This document shows, piece by piece, positions 23,055 to 35,788 of a DNA stretch of 64,000 nt. The stretch is from Piliocolobus tephrosceles (Eukaryota; Chordata; Mammalia; Primates; Cercopithecidae). The notes under the pieces are model-generated. The model was not told where the DNA came from. It ran no database searches and was given only the letters and a program-made list of their open reading frames with translations. Made by a program: the position numbers and the translations under genes. Location: contig NC_045444.1 of NCBI RefSeq assembly GCF_002776525.5, forward strand, positions 24,581,275 to 24,645,274, in the 5' to 3' direction. How positions within the stretch are numbered: the first letter of the stretch is position 1; the number at the start of each line of letters is the position of its first letter.

Positions 23055-26000
23055 TATATGCAAAATACTTTTTTATTATTAATCTTATTTTTGATTTACA
23101 AATCATGGTTGTATACATTTATGGGGTACAATGCTATGTTTTGATATATGTGTACAATGTGCAATGACTAAATCAAGTTAATTAACATATCCATCATTTC
23201 ACTTACCCTTTTTAGTGGTTATACAATTTGAAATTTAATCTAGTTATTTTTAAATATACTATACAATGTTGTTAACTGTATGTCCTTTCAGAGCCCATAA
23301 AAATAAAAATAAAATAACATAATCAAATAAATATTTTTGACTATAGTCCAACTACTGTGCAATAGCTATCAAAACCTATTCCTCCTTGGAGTGGGTAAAC
23401 TTTTTGTAAAGAAAAATAATAATAAATAAAACTAAAAACTTATTCCTCCTGTCTATCTAAACATTTTATTTGCTCAACAACTTCCAATTCTTTCCCTTCT
23501 CATCCCCCAAACCTCTGGTATCCATCATTCTACTCTCTACTTCTATGAGTTCAACTGTTTAAAAATGTGAGATCATGCAGTATTTGTCTTTCTGTGCCTG
23601 GCTTACTTGACTGAGGCTAATATTCCCTAGATTCACTCCTGTTGTCATAAATTAAAGTATTTCCCTCCCTTTATTTAACTGACCGGTATTTCATTGTATA
23701 TATGTACTACATTTCCTTATTTATTCATCCACTGGTAGACACTCAGGTCAATTCCATATCTTGGCTATTGTGAATAGTGCAGCAATGAACATGGGAGTGC
23801 AGATACCCCTTTGACATACTGATTTCAGTTCTTTTGGATATGTACTCAGAACTGGAATTATTGGATCACGTGGTGGTTCTATTTTTAATTTTTTGAAGAA
23901 TCTTCATACTGTTTTCTATAATGACTATAGTAATTTAAATTCCCACAACAGTGTACATAGATTCCCTTTTCTCTGCATCCTCTCCAACACTTGTTATCTT
24001 TTATCTTTTTGATGAAAGCCATTCTAACATGTTGAGGTGATCTCTCATTTTGTTTTTAATGTGCATTTCCCTAATGGTTAGCGACTCTGAGCATTTTTCC
24101 ATGTACCTGTTGGCTATTTGTACATCTTCTGCTGAGAAATGTCTGTTCAGGTCCTTTGCTGAACTCCTTTAATAGGGTTATTTGTTTTCTTGTTATCAAA
24201 TTGTTTGAATTTATTGTATAGATTGGATATTAACCCCTTATCAGTTGTGTGGTTTGCAAATGTTTTCTCTTGTTCTGTAAATTGTCTCTTCACTTGTTCA
24301 TTGTTTCTTTTGCTGTGCTGCATATTTTTGGTTTGATAGCATTCCATTTGTTTATTTTTGCTTTTGTTGTCTGTGGTATTGGGGTCATAGCCAAAAACTC
24401 ATTGCCCAGACAAATATTGTAGAACCTTTCACTGTTTTGTTTTGTTTGTTTGTTTGTTTGTTTTCATTCCCTAGTGGTTTTACAGGTTTAGGTATTATAT
24501 TTAAGTGTCTAATTGATTTTGAATTAATTTTTGTATAAGGTGTGAGAAAAGAGTCCAGTATCATTCTTCTACACGTGGATATTCAATTTTCCCAACACCA
24601 TTTGAAGACATTATCTCTTTCCCCATTGTGTGTTCTTGACACTCGTGTCAAAAGTCTATTTACCATAAGTGCATGGATTTATTTCTGGACTTTCTATCCT
24701 ATTCCATTGGCCATTGTGTCTGTTTTTATACCAGTACAGTGCTGTCTTATTATAATCACATTTGCTTTTTTTGAGACAGGGTATTGCTCTGTTGCTCAGG
24801 CTGTAGCGCAATGGCATGATCATGGCTTACCATAGCCTGTATTCCAGGATCAAGAAATCCTCCCACCTCAGTCTCCTGGGTAGCTGGGACTACAGATATA
24901 CACCACCATGCCCAGGTACGTTTTTGTGTATATTTTGTAGAGATAGGGATCTAGTTATGTTGCCCAGACTAATCTCAAACTCCTGGACTCAAGTGACCCT
25001 CCCACCTTGGCCTCCCCAAAATATTGGGATTATTTTGGCGTGAGCCACCATGCCCATCTGTAATCACTTGAAAATATATTTTGAAATCAGGGACTGTGAT
25101 GCCTCCAACGTTCCTCTTTTTGCTCAAGATTGTTTTCACTCTTTGGGGTTTTTCATTGTTTCAGACAAATTTAAAAGATTTGACTTTTCTATTTCTGTGA
25201 AAAATGCCATTGGAGTTTTGATAGGGATCTGTAGATCACTTTGGGTAGTATGGACATTTTTCACGACATTATTTTTTTCCAGCCTTTGAACATAAAATAT
25301 CTTTTCATTTATTTGTGTTTTCTTCCATATTTTTCATCAGTGTTTTATAGTTTTCAGTATAAAGTCTTTTTTCCTTGGTTAAATTTATACCTAACTATTT
25401 AATCATTTTGTTGCTATTGTAAATGAGATTATTTTATTATTTTTCTAATAATTTATTATTAGCATATAAAAACACTACTATTATGTGTATGTTGATTTTA
25501 TGTCCCGCAAATTTACTAAAATTGTTTTGTCAGTTTTAACAGTTTTTTCAGGAAGTCCTTTTGAAGTTCTCTTTATGTATGATCATGCAATCTGCATACT
25601 AGGATGATTTAAATTTTTTCTTTTCAATTTGGATTAATTTTATATTTTTCTCCTGCCTGGTGTCTTTGGCTAGAACTTCCAGGACTATGTAGAAAATAAG
25701 TGGTGAGAGTAACCATCCTTGCCTTGTCTCTGATCTTAGTGAAAAAGCTTGCAACTTTTTACCATTGAGAATAATGTGCTGCAGGTTTGTCACATATGCC
25801 CTTTATTGTGTGGAGGTACCTTCCTCTGTACTTAATCTCTTGAAAGGTTTTACTATGACAAGGTGTTGAATTTTTTCAAATGCTTTTTCTTCATCTGTTG
25901 CAATGATGAAACGATTTTTATCCTTCATTCTGTTAATGTGGTATGTCTCATTTATTGATTTGCTTACGTTGAATCATTCTTGGACCCCAGGGATAAATCC

Positions 26001-26790
26001 CACTTAATTATGAATGATTCTTTTAATGTGTTGTTGAATTTGGTTTTGCTAATATGCTTTTGGGGATTTTTGCATGTATCCTCATCAGGGACATTGGCCT
26101 GCAATTCCCTTTTCTTATAGTGTTCTTGTCAGGCTTTGGAATCAAGATAATGCTGACCTCATAAAATGAGTTTGGAGATATTCTCTCCACTTCTTTTTTG
26201 AAGTTTAAGAAGAATTGGCATTAATTTTTATGTAAATGTTTGGTAGAATTTAGCAGGGAAATCATCTAGTCCTTGACTTTTCTCTGATGGGAGACTTTTT
26301 ATTACTGATTCAATCTGCTTGCTCATTTAACATTTTCTGTTTCTTCATGACTCAGTCTTGGCAAGTTGTATGTGTCTAGAAATTTAACCAATTCTATATT
26401 ATTGAACTTTTTGACATGTAACTGTTCATAGTAGTTTGTTATGATCATTTGTATTTCTGTGTTATTAGTTTTAATGCCTTCTTTTTACATTTCTGCTCTT
26501 ACTTGAGTTTTCCTTTTCTTTTTATCTAGTCTTCTTAAATTTGTTGATTTTATCGTTTTAAAAATCTAACACTTCTGTTAATTTTCTCTATTTTTTCCAG
26601 TCTTTATTTTATTTATTTTTCTTCCAATCTTCATTATTCTTCTCCTTCTGTTAACTTTGAACTTAGTTTGTTCTTTTTTTCTTCTAGTTCCTTAAGGTGT
26701 AACACTAGATGGTTTATTTCAAATCTCGTTTCTTTTTTAATATAGATGTTTGTCACTATAAATTCATCTTTTAGGATTCATGTGCAATAT
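23055..26790 (-). mobile_element. Old L1, antisense, 5'-truncated (L1MA/L1PB age)
   Basis: From the left it reads as an antisense 3'UTR ('tacatttatggggtacaatg'), then the ORF2 C-terminal region, and then reverse transcriptase. A relic frame at 25599-25793 on the minus strand includes the RT-region residues 'ILNGKKLQAFSLRSETRQG'. It continues to about ORF2 residue 320, where it is truncated. Frameshifts and stops are frequent. An older Alu is inserted at 24766-25060. Confidence 0.88.
24766..25060 (-). mobile_element. Old Alu (AluJ-like) inside the antisense L1
   Basis: 'gagacagggtattgctctgt' through 'gtgagccaccatgcccatct'. L1 sequence is interrupted and resumes across it. 'ataatcaca' before and 'gtaatcact' after are probable decayed target-site duplications. 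Confidence 0.9.
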
Positions 26791-26984
26791 TCTTATCCAC
26801 TCAGTTAGAATAATAGTTTTGACCAGCAAAAATAAAAGTGTATTTTTTTTCTGTGTATGTATCTTTCTATACTAATGAGATGAAAAATGTTGGTTAGAGC
26901 AATCATGGAAGATATACTGCTTCCTTTCAAATACAGAATGAATGGTCCTATGAGATATAGTAAAGACCCAATGTGGCATGGCTG

Positions 26985-27305
26985 TAAGCCAAGGCTTGGC
27001 AAACTAGGGCTCGTAGGCCAAATCCAGTTTATCACCTGTTTTTGTATATCCTATGAACAAAGAATTTTTTTTTTTGCAATTTTAAATGATTAGAAAAAAT
27101 TAACATGCTTCATGACATGTAGGATTGTAGACATTTTAAACTTCAGTGTTACTAACCATCATTTTATTGGAACATGGCCATGGTCTTTCATTTACATATT
27201 GTCTATGGCTGCTGTTGTTCTATGATGGCAGAACTGAGTAGTTGCCACAGAGACAGTGTGGCCCACAACCCTAAAATATTTACTATCTGGCCCAGTCCCT
27301 CCTCT
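26985..27305 (-). mobile_element. hAT-type (Charlie group) remnant, second copy
   Basis: 'gcttggcaaactagggctcg', 'ttattggaacatggccatgg', 'attgtctatggctgctgttg', 'gagtagttgccacagagaca', 'aaaatatttactatctggcc'. It is nearly complete and in the opposite orientation to the copy at 9264-9470. Confidence 0.78.
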
Positions 27306-27735
27306 AGAGGACATGCTTCTGTGCTTATTTTGTCGTCAATTTATTCTTGGCGGAATGCAAGGTAAATCAATACCTTCATGCTACACTGACCTGTCTGTAT
27401 TCAGACTCTTACATGGTCATATCACAGACTAATCTGATTCAATTCAAAAATTGCAAATGTCTAGCTTGTGTCATAAAAATAAACAAAATTTAAGTATAAT
27501 CTATATTTTGTATTGTCTTGCGTGTTTCAATAATTAAAGACATATGGAAAATGTCACTTTTAGACCTTGGCTACTATGGGCACACTGCCTGTGGGGTAGC
27601 CCTGCTCCACAAGGAGCAGTGAAAAAAAAAAAAGACCTACTGGATGCCACAAATACAATAGGAATGTATTAAACTAAATTATTATATCCAGTAATTCACT
27701 AATTATTCCTAGTTGTCAACCTGCTCTGTATCCAT
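27306..27735. other. Unannotated sequence
   Basis: No gene. A GC-richer patch at 27585-27620 ('gggtagccctgctccacaag') ends in an A12 run at 27622-27633 and may be the end of an unrecognised element. Confidence 0.4.
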
Positions 27736-27953
27736 TAAAGTAATTTTTTTTTTCTTTTTAAACTGTTGTCTCTAGCATGTGTTTCAATATTTATTTATTT
27801 ATTTATTATTATACTTTAAGTTCTAGGGTACATGTGCATAACATGCAGGTTTGTTACATATGTATACTTGTGCCATGTTGGTGTGCTGCACCCATCAACT
27901 CGTCAGCACCCATCAATTCGTCATTTATATCAGGTATAACTCCCAATGCAATC

Positions 27954-27972
27954 CTTCCCCCCTCCCCCCCCA
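27954..27972 (-). other. L1 3'UTR polypurine tract (G-rich on the minus strand)
   Basis: A pyrimidine run on the plus strand corresponds to the conserved G-rich tract of the L1 3'UTR, with potential to form a G-quadruplex on the L1 sense strand. Confidence 0.75.
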
Positions 27973-28138
27973 TGATAGGCCCTGATGTGTGATGTTCCCC
28001 TTCCCGAGTCCAAGTGAACTCATTGTTCAGTTCCCACCTATGAGTGAGAACATGCCATGTTTGGTTTTCTCTTCTTGTAATAGTTTGCTAAGAATGATGG
28101 TTTCCAGCTGCATCCATGTCCCTACAAAGGACGCAAAC

Positions 28139-28501
28139 TCATCCTTTTTTTATGGCTGCATAGTATTCCATGGTGTATATGTGCCACATTTTCTTAATCC
28201 AGTCTGTCACAGATGGACATTTGGGTTGATTCCAAGACTTTGCTATTGTGAATAATGCCGCAATAAACATACGTGTGCATGTGTCTTTATAGCAGCATGA
28301 TTTATAATCCTTTGGGTATATACCCAGTAGTGGGATGGCTGGGTCATATGGTACATCTAGATCTAGATCCTTGAGGAATCGCCATACTGTTTTCCATAAT
28401 GGTTGAACTAGTTTACAATCCCACCAACAGTGTAAAAGTGTTCCTATTTCTCCACATCCTCTCCAGCACCTGTTGTTTCCTGACTTTTTAACGATTGCCA
28501 T
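28139..28501 (-). pseudogene. L1 ORF2 C-terminal fragment
   Basis: An open frame of about 120 codons from the cysteine-rich end of ORF2p. The zinc-knuckle-like spacing 'CWRGCGEIGTLLHCWWDC' is intact. The ORF2 reading frame is interrupted just before 28139 relative to the 43.2-kb copy, so it lacks the final residues in frame. It is cut off from its upstream half by the inversion at 28521, so it cannot make ORF2p. Confidence 0.85.
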
Positions 28502-28524
28502 TCTAACTGGTGTGAGATGGCATC

Positions 28525-29271
28525 ATGCTACCTGACTTCAAACTATACTACAAGGCTACAGTAACCAAAACAGCATGGTACTGGTACCAAAACAGAGATA
28601 TAGACCAATGGAACAGAACAGAGTCCTCAGAAGTAATACCACACATCTACAGCCATCTGATCTTTGACAAACCTGAGAGAAACAAGAAATGGGGAAAGGA
28701 CTCCCTATTTAATAAATGGTGCTGGGAAAATTGGCTAGCCATAAGTAGAAAGCTGAAACTGGATCCTTTCCTTACTCCTTATACGAAAATTAATTCAAGA
28801 TGGATTAGAGACTTAAATGTTAGACCGAATACCATAAAAACCCTAGAAGAAAACCTAGGTAGTACCATTCAGGACATAGGCATGGGCAAGGACTTCATGT
28901 CTAAAACACCAAAAGCAACGGCAGCAAAAGCCAAAATCGACAAATGGGATATGATTAAACTAAAGAGCTTCTGCACAGCAAAAGAAACTACCATCAGAGT
29001 GAACAGGCAACCTACAGAATGGGAGAAAATTTTTGCTATCTCCTCATCTGACAAAGGGCTAATATCCAGAATCTACAAAGAACTCAAACAAATTTACAAG
29101 AAAAAAACAAACAACCCTATCAAAAAGTGGGCAAAGGATATGAACAGACATTTCTCAAAAGAAGACATTCATACAGCCAACAGACACATGAAAAAATGCT
29201 CATCATCACTTGCCATCAGAGAAATGCAAATCAAAACCACAATGAGATACCATCTCACTCCAGTAAAGTAA
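28525..29271 (+). pseudogene. L1 ORF2 fragment in the inverted 5' segment
   Basis: 248 uninterrupted codons from the region downstream of the reverse transcriptase, including 'LPDFKLYYKATVTKTAWYWY' and 'NSRWIRDLNVRPNTIKTLEE'. It ends at 'MRYHLTPV', almost exactly where the antisense half begins. The absence of stops shows how recent the insertion is, not that it is a gene. Confidence 0.88.
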
Positions 29272-29859
29272 AATTTTTATTGCTCCAGGAAAAAGACAAA
29301 TAGAGATTAGAATTAGAAACTTATTATTTGGCTTTGCCTTTCAGAACAGTCTTCCAAGGTCTAAGCCTCTATTCTTAAGTCTGAAGCTTTTGGTTTTCAA
29401 AAATGAGGTTTTGCTGGAAAAAAAAGCTTTACAAAATAATTTCAAATCTCAACCTTAACAAGGTAAAAACAAGGAGTCAAGCCTTACTTTTTGGTCTTTC
29501 TACCTTTTTTGTTATAGGCTATTCTAAGAAGGGTACAATATAATCACAATGCTTAATAGAAGGGAAGAAGAACTAGAAAGCCTTTGTTTTTTCTGGATGG
29601 CAGAGCATAATAGGAAGAGTAAGGCTGTAACCTATGGTTAAGTGGTAGTTGTATTAAGTATATGAGAAAGAGAGAGCAGGTGTGTTCTCCCTCAATCCCC
29701 CAGCAAAGCTTGGAATGCCTGTGGTGTCATGATACCATGTAAATATGACAAAACCCTGACATCCCAGCATCCCATCACAGCATCACACCTGTGAGCAGAC
29801 AACTGACTGCCCAGTTCTACAAATAATTTCTTCCCTCATATGCAGCATAAATAAGAACC
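29272..29859. other. Unannotated sequence next to old L1 5' region
   Basis: No gene. The last part may already belong to the degraded 5'UTR of the old L1 that follows, but the boundary is not visible. Confidence 0.4.
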
Positions 29860-30904
29860 AATGAAAGTGCTATCACTGGCCAGATAAAACAAGCAGACCA
29901 AAACAATACCTCAAATACTCTGGAAACTAAACTGCCATTGGAATGACAATCTACAAAGTAAGCCAAGATCTACATGCTAAACCTAAACAGAGTGAATTGG
30001 TGTTAAAATAAAATATTTAAGTAGGACTCAGAGCTCCCTAACATAATAGACAAAATATCCAGGATAAGATTAAAAAATCACCTGTCATAACAAGAACCAA
30101 GAAAATATAAACTTGAATAAGAAAAGACGATCAACTGATATCAACACTGAGATGATTTCAATGTTGGAATTATCTGACAAGAATTTCAAAGCAGCCATGA
30201 AAAACACTTTCAGCCATCAACACATCAAACAATATAACAAAAAAAAAAAAAATGATATAACTGAAAGGAGAAAAAAATATACAATTATAGTTGGAGATTT
30301 TAACATTCCCCTCTCAGCTGCCAATAGAACTACCAGACAGAAATTTAGCAAGGATATAGGTGATATGAAACAAACATATTTCATATCTAATTGACATATA
30401 TTGAAAAAGTGAATATATATTTTTTTCCAAGTGCTCATGGAATATTTACCAAGATAGACAATATCCTGGGCTATAAAACAGACCTCAAGACATTTAAATT
30501 GTCTTTTTCTATGTTCTCTGGGCATAATGGAATCAAAGTAATAATCAATAATAAAAAGACTGTTGGAAAATTTCTAAATGTGTGGAAATTAAACAGTATA
30601 CTTCTAAATAATGTAGATATCAAATAAGTCTCAAAATAAACAAAAATACATAAAAATGAATAAAAATGAAAACCCTATCAAATTTTACTGAACACAACTA
30701 AAGTAGTACTGAGGAATTTGTAGCACTAAATGCTTATATTATAAATAATTAAACGTTTTGAAATAAAAAACATAAGTTTTAATCTCAAGAAATTAGAAAA
30801 AGAAGAGAAAAATAAACTGAAAGAAAGGAAAAGGAAGGAAATAATAAACATAAAAGTGGAAATCAAAGAAACTGAACTGAAGAGAAAGAGAGAATAAAAC
30901 AAAA

Positions 30905-32327
30905 ACCACTCCCTAACTTCAAAGTATACTACAGGGCTACAGTAACTAAAACAGCATGGTGCTAGTGTATAGTGAAAACAGACACTAGACCAATGGAACA
31001 GGTATGAGAACCCAGAAATAAAGCTCACACCTACAACCATCTGATCTCTGTCAAAGCCAACAATAACAAGCAATGGGGAAAGGACTCCCTATTCAATAAA
31101 TTCTGCTGGGGTAATTGGCTAACCATATGCAGAGGACTGAAACTGAACCCCTCACTTTCAACATATACAAACATCAGCTCAAGATGGATTAAAGATTTAA
31201 ATGTAAAACCTAAAACTATAAACACCCTGGAAGAAAACCTAGTAAATACTATTCTGGACATTGATCCTGGCAAAGACTTCATGACAAAGACTCCAAAAGC
31301 AATGGCAATAAAACCAAAAATGACAAGCGAAACCTAATTGAAGAGCTTCCATACAGCAAAAGAAACTCAGCAGAGTAAACAGACCACCTACACAATGGGA
31401 GAAAAGACTCAACATACTATGCATCCGACAAAGGTATAATAACAAGAAACTATAAAGTACTTCAACAAATTTATGACAGAAAAACGAACAACACCATTAA
31501 AAAGTGGGCAGAGGTCATGAACACACACTTTTCAAAAAAAGACATACATGCGGCCAACAGGCAGATTACAAAAAGACTCGATATCACTTATCATTAGAGA
31601 AATGCAAATCAAAACAACAATGTAATATCACCTCACGCCAGTCAGAATAGATACTATTAAAAAGTCAAAAATTAACAGATGCTGGCAAGTTTGCAGAGAA
31701 AAGGGAATGCTTGTACACTGATGTTGGAAATGTAAATTAGTTCAGCCACTGTGGAAAGCAGTCTGGAGATTTCTCAAAGCACTTAAAATAGAACTACCAT
31801 TCGACCCAGCAATCCCATTACTGGGTTTATACCCAAAGGAATATAAATTGTTCTCCCATAAAGGCACATGTACGTTTATGTTCATCGCAGTACTATTCAC
31901 AATAACAAAGACATGGAATCAACATAGATGCCCGTGAATGGTGGACTAGATGAAGAAAATCTACATATGCACTGTAGAATACCATGCAGCCGTAAAAGAA
32001 TGAAATCATGTCCTTTGCAGCAACATGGATGGAGCTGGAGGTCATTATCCTAAGTGAAGAAATGCAGGAACAGAAAACCAAATTCTGCATATTCTCACTG
32101 AGAAATGTGAGCTAAAGATTGAGTACAAAGAAAAGAACAGTAGACTTTGGGTCCTAATTAAGGTTATAGGATGAGAGGAAGGTGAGGATTGAAAAGCTAC
32201 CTATCAGGTATTATAATGATTTCCTGAGTGACAAAATTATCTGTACATCAAATGCCCTTAACATGCAATTTACCCATACAATGAACTTGCACATGGACCC
32301 CTTGAACCTACAATAAGAGTTCGAAAG
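30905..32327 (+). mobile_element. Younger L1 nested in the old L1, 5'-truncated (L1PB/L1MA-like)
   Basis: It starts in the ORF2 C-terminal region ('ccctaacttcaaagtatact'), runs through the relic of the Cys-rich domain and the 3'UTR, and ends 'acctacaataagagttcg' plus an A-rich tail. The old L1 stops at about 30900 ('gagagaataaaac') and resumes at about 32328 ('gaggctgaatcttcaaaaaa'). Several frameshifts are present. Confidence 0.85.
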
Positions 32328-32477
32328 AAAAAATAGAGGCTGAATCTTCAAAAAAATCAATAAAATTGCTAAACATATAGCAAGATTGATTATAAAGAAA
32401 ACAGAAGACACAAATCACCAATGAGAGGAATTAAATAAGAATGTCATTACAGATCCTGTAGCCTTTAAAAGATAATA

Positions 32478-32778
32478 GGCTGGCTGTGGTGGCTCATGCC
32501 TGCAATCCCAGCACTTTGGGAGGCTGGGGCAGGTGGATCACTTGAGATCAGGAGCTCGAGACCAGCCTGGTCAACATGGTGAAACGCCGTCTCTACCAAA
32601 AATACAAAAAATAGCTGGGCATGGTGGTAGGCGCCTGTAATCCCAGTGACTCAGGAGGCTGAGGCAGGAGAATCGTTTGAACCCGGGAGGTGGATGTTGC
32701 AGTGAGCTGAGATTGCGCCATTGCATTCCACCTGGGCGACAGGGCAAGACTCCATGTAAAAAAAAAAAAAAAAAAAAA
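32478..32778 (+). mobile_element. Alu (AluS-like) with target-site duplication
   Basis: 'ggctggctgtggtggctcat' to an A21 tail at 32758-32778. 'aaaagataata' precedes the element and 'aaaagataata' follows the tail. It is inserted in the old L1. Confidence 0.93.
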
Positions 32779-33574
32779 GATAATAAAAGCGTAATATAAA
32801 AAAACTATACTCATAAATCTGTCAACTTAGAAGAAATGATTAGATTCCTTGGAAACTCAACCAAGATGAAATAGACTACCTGAATAGTCCCATCATTATC
32901 AAAGAAATTGAATTCATAATTTAAAATCTCCTCCCAAAAGAAACCTTAAGGGCTAGAATATTTCACTGGAGAATTCTGCCAAATATTTTTTTAAAATGAG
33001 TAATTTATACAATGCTTTCCAGAGAGTGTAAGAGGAGGAAACATTTCTCAACTCTGAATGAGGCTGGTTTTAGCCTGATACCAAAATAAGATGAATAGAG
33101 TACCAAAAAACAGACAGCAAAAACCCTCCAAACCCAAAAACTACAGACCAATAACTTCCATGAACTTAGATGCAAAAATCCTCAAGGAAACATTAACAAA
33201 CTGAATCAAATAGCATATAAAATTATTATAATATATAAACATTGTACATCATGGCTGAGTGGAATTTGTTGTAGATATGGAAAGCTGGTAATTGATATAT
33301 CCTCCCATATAAATAAGTCAAGAATTAAAAATAATACAATCAAATTAATTGCTGTAGAAAATGCATTTGACAAAAATCGAATACTCATTCATGGTAAAAA
33401 TACCCAGCCAGTTGAAAAAGAGGCAAATTACCTCTACAAAAACAAAAGGAAGCTAAAATTGACATTATACTTAGTAAAAGACGAAATGACTCTTATAAAA
33501 ACAAGGCACAGGTATCTGCAATCACTCTTCTTAATTCAAAATATTACTGGAATTTCTAGTCATTGCAGTAAGGC

Positions 33575-33576
33575 GA

Positions 33577-33620
<44 letters not shown>

Positions 33621-33632
33621 ANNNNNNNNNNA

Positions 33633-33676
<44 letters not shown>

Positions 33677-33679
33677 AAA
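33575..33679. repeat. (GAAA)n microsatellite inside old L1 ORF2
   Basis: GAAA units run on both sides of ten N characters. The true number of units is not represented in this sequence. Confidence 0.97.
33622..33631. other. Assembly gap (10 N)
   Basis: Ten N bases in the middle of the GAAA tract. The regular length suggests a placeholder and not a measured size. A predicted frame runs through it and is meaningless. Confidence 0.98.
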
Positions 33680-34452
33680 TACACACAGTTTGGAAAAGAA
33701 GAAGGTCAAGGATTTCTATTTGTTTATGACATTATTGTCTATGTGGAAAATGCAAAAGAGCCTACAAAAATCTCTTCTAATTAATAAATAGAGTCACAAA
33801 GTACAAGATTAATACCAAAAAAATCAAACATATTCTTATATAGTAATAATGAACAAATAGAAATCAATATTTAAGACATAATGTTATTTACGATTGCTCT
33901 GAAGAAAATTAAATACTTAGGTATACACTTAACAATACAAACAGGATCTGTTTTTTGAAAATTACAAAATGCTCATAAAATCAATCAAAGAAGACTTTAA
34001 TAAATGTTTATGGGTTGAATCACTCATCATAGTAAAGATGCCAATTCTTACCAAATTAGCCTATAGGTTAAATGCAATTTCTATCAAAATTCTAGCAAGA
34101 TTTTTTATTCACAGGCATCAAAAAGATTATTCTACAGTGCATATGGAAAGGCAAAGGCCTTAAAATAGTTACAACAATATTGGCAAGGAAGAATAAAGTA
34201 GGAACAATCACTCCAGTGATTTTAAGCCTTTGTATACAGCTGCAGCAATCAAAACAATATAGTATTGTCAGAAGGATGGGCAAATAGATCAATGGAACAC
34301 AATATAGTACCTAGAAATAGACCAGAACATAATGCTTGATATAAAAACAACAACAACAACAAAACTTTATTTTTTAAGAGCAGTTTTAAGTTCAGAGAAC
34401 AATTGAGTGGAAGACACAGAGATTTTTTATATCCTACTCCCACACATGCATA

Positions 34453-34456
<4 letters not shown>

Positions 34457-34484
<28 letters not shown>

Positions 34485-34765
34485 GAGACGAAGGCTCACT
34501 CTGCTGCCCAGGCTGGAGTGCAGTGGCCCGATCTCAGCTCACTGCAAGCTCCGCCTCCTGGGTTTAGGCCATTCTCCTGCCTCAGCCTCCAGAGTAGCTG
34601 GGACTACAGGCGCCCGCCACCTCGTCCGGCTAGTTTTTTGTATTTTTAGTAGAGACGGGGTTTCACCATGTTAGCCAGGATGGTCTCCATCTCCTGACCT
34701 CGTGATCCGCCGGTCTCGGCCTCCCAAAGTGCTGGGATTACAGGCTTGAGCCACCGCGCCCGGCC
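34457..34765 (-). mobile_element. Young AluY of Old World monkey type (AluYR-like)
   Basis: A T28 run (34457-34484) is followed by a nearly consensus Alu. Diagnostic differences from human AluY: 'cggctagtttt', 'gccggtctcggcc' and 'caggcttgagccacc'. Target-site duplication 'tgcatagcc' at 34447-34455 and 34766-34774. Confidence 0.96.
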
Positions 34766-35788
34766 TGCATAGCCTTTTTATTATCAGTATTCTCTACCAG
34801 TTATCACCCAACTTCATTGTTTTTGTTAGGATTCACTCAATATTGAACAGTCTACAGATTTGGATTTGTGTGTGTGGGTGCGTGTGGTGACATATACACC
34901 ACTATAATATCATGCACAGTACACTCACTGCCATGGAAATCCCCTGAGTTCTGACTATTCATCTCTCCCTTTCCCAGTCCCTGGAAACAACTGATCTTTT
35001 TATTGTCTCCATAGTTCTTCCTTTTTCAGAATGTCATCTAGTTTGGAATCACAGTATGTAGGCTTTTCAGGTTGACTTCTTTCACTTAGCAATATGCATT
35101 TAAATTTTCTTCCATTTTTTTTCATGGCTTGATAGCTGATATTTTAAGCACTGAATAATATTCCATTGTCTGGATATGTACCACAATTTATCCATTTACC
35201 TAGTGAAGGACATCTTGGATGTTTTCAAGTTTTGGCAATTATGAAGTAAACTGCTATAAACATCACATGCAGGTTTTTGTGTAGAGATATTTTTAACTCC
35301 TTAACTCCTACTGGTAAATACCCAGGGGCACAATTGTTGGATTGTATGGTAAGATATGTTTAGGTTTGTAATAAATGGCCAAACTCTTCCAAAGTAGCCG
35401 TATGATTTTGCATTCCCACCAGCAATGCATAGAAGTCCCTGTGGCTCCACAGCTTCATCAGCATTTGGTGTTTTTAGTGTTTTGACTTTTATCACTCTAA
35501 TAGGTATGGAGTGCTAGTTCATTGTTGTTTTAATTTACATTTCCCTAATGACAAATTATATGGAACATTTTTTCATATGCTTATTTGTCATTTGTATAAC
35601 TTGGTAAAGTGTCTCTTAAGGTCTTTGGCCCATTTTAAAACAGATTGTTTTCTTATTGTTTAGTTTTAAGAGTTCTTTGTGTATATTAGAAAACAGTCCT
35701 TTATCAGATATGTCTTTTGCAAATATTTTCTCCAAGTCTGGGCATACATTTTGTTTCTCTTGATGGTATCTCTCATAGACCAGAAATT

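Larger units (their letters stand above)
27744..29263 (-). mobile_element. Young L1 (Old World monkey L1PA/L1RS type), 5'-inverted
   Basis: 27787-28521 is antisense L1: an (AAAT)n tail, 3'UTR and the ORF2 C-terminus. At about 28521 the orientation flips, and 28522-29264 is sense ORF2. The two parts meet at 'gtgagatgg/catcatgctacc'. This is the signature of twin priming. The 3'UTR has the extra 'gatgggtgctgac' type motif also seen in the 43.4-kb L1. Sequence 27744-27786, between a T run and the L1 3' end, may be a short 3' transduction (see findings). The proposed target-site duplication 'taaagtaa' at 27736-27743 and 29264-29271 is short. Confidence 0.88.

Noticed and set aside
33459..33791. 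110-residue Lys/Glu-rich frame
   Set aside because: It is translated through a GAAA microsatellite and a run of N; not a protein.
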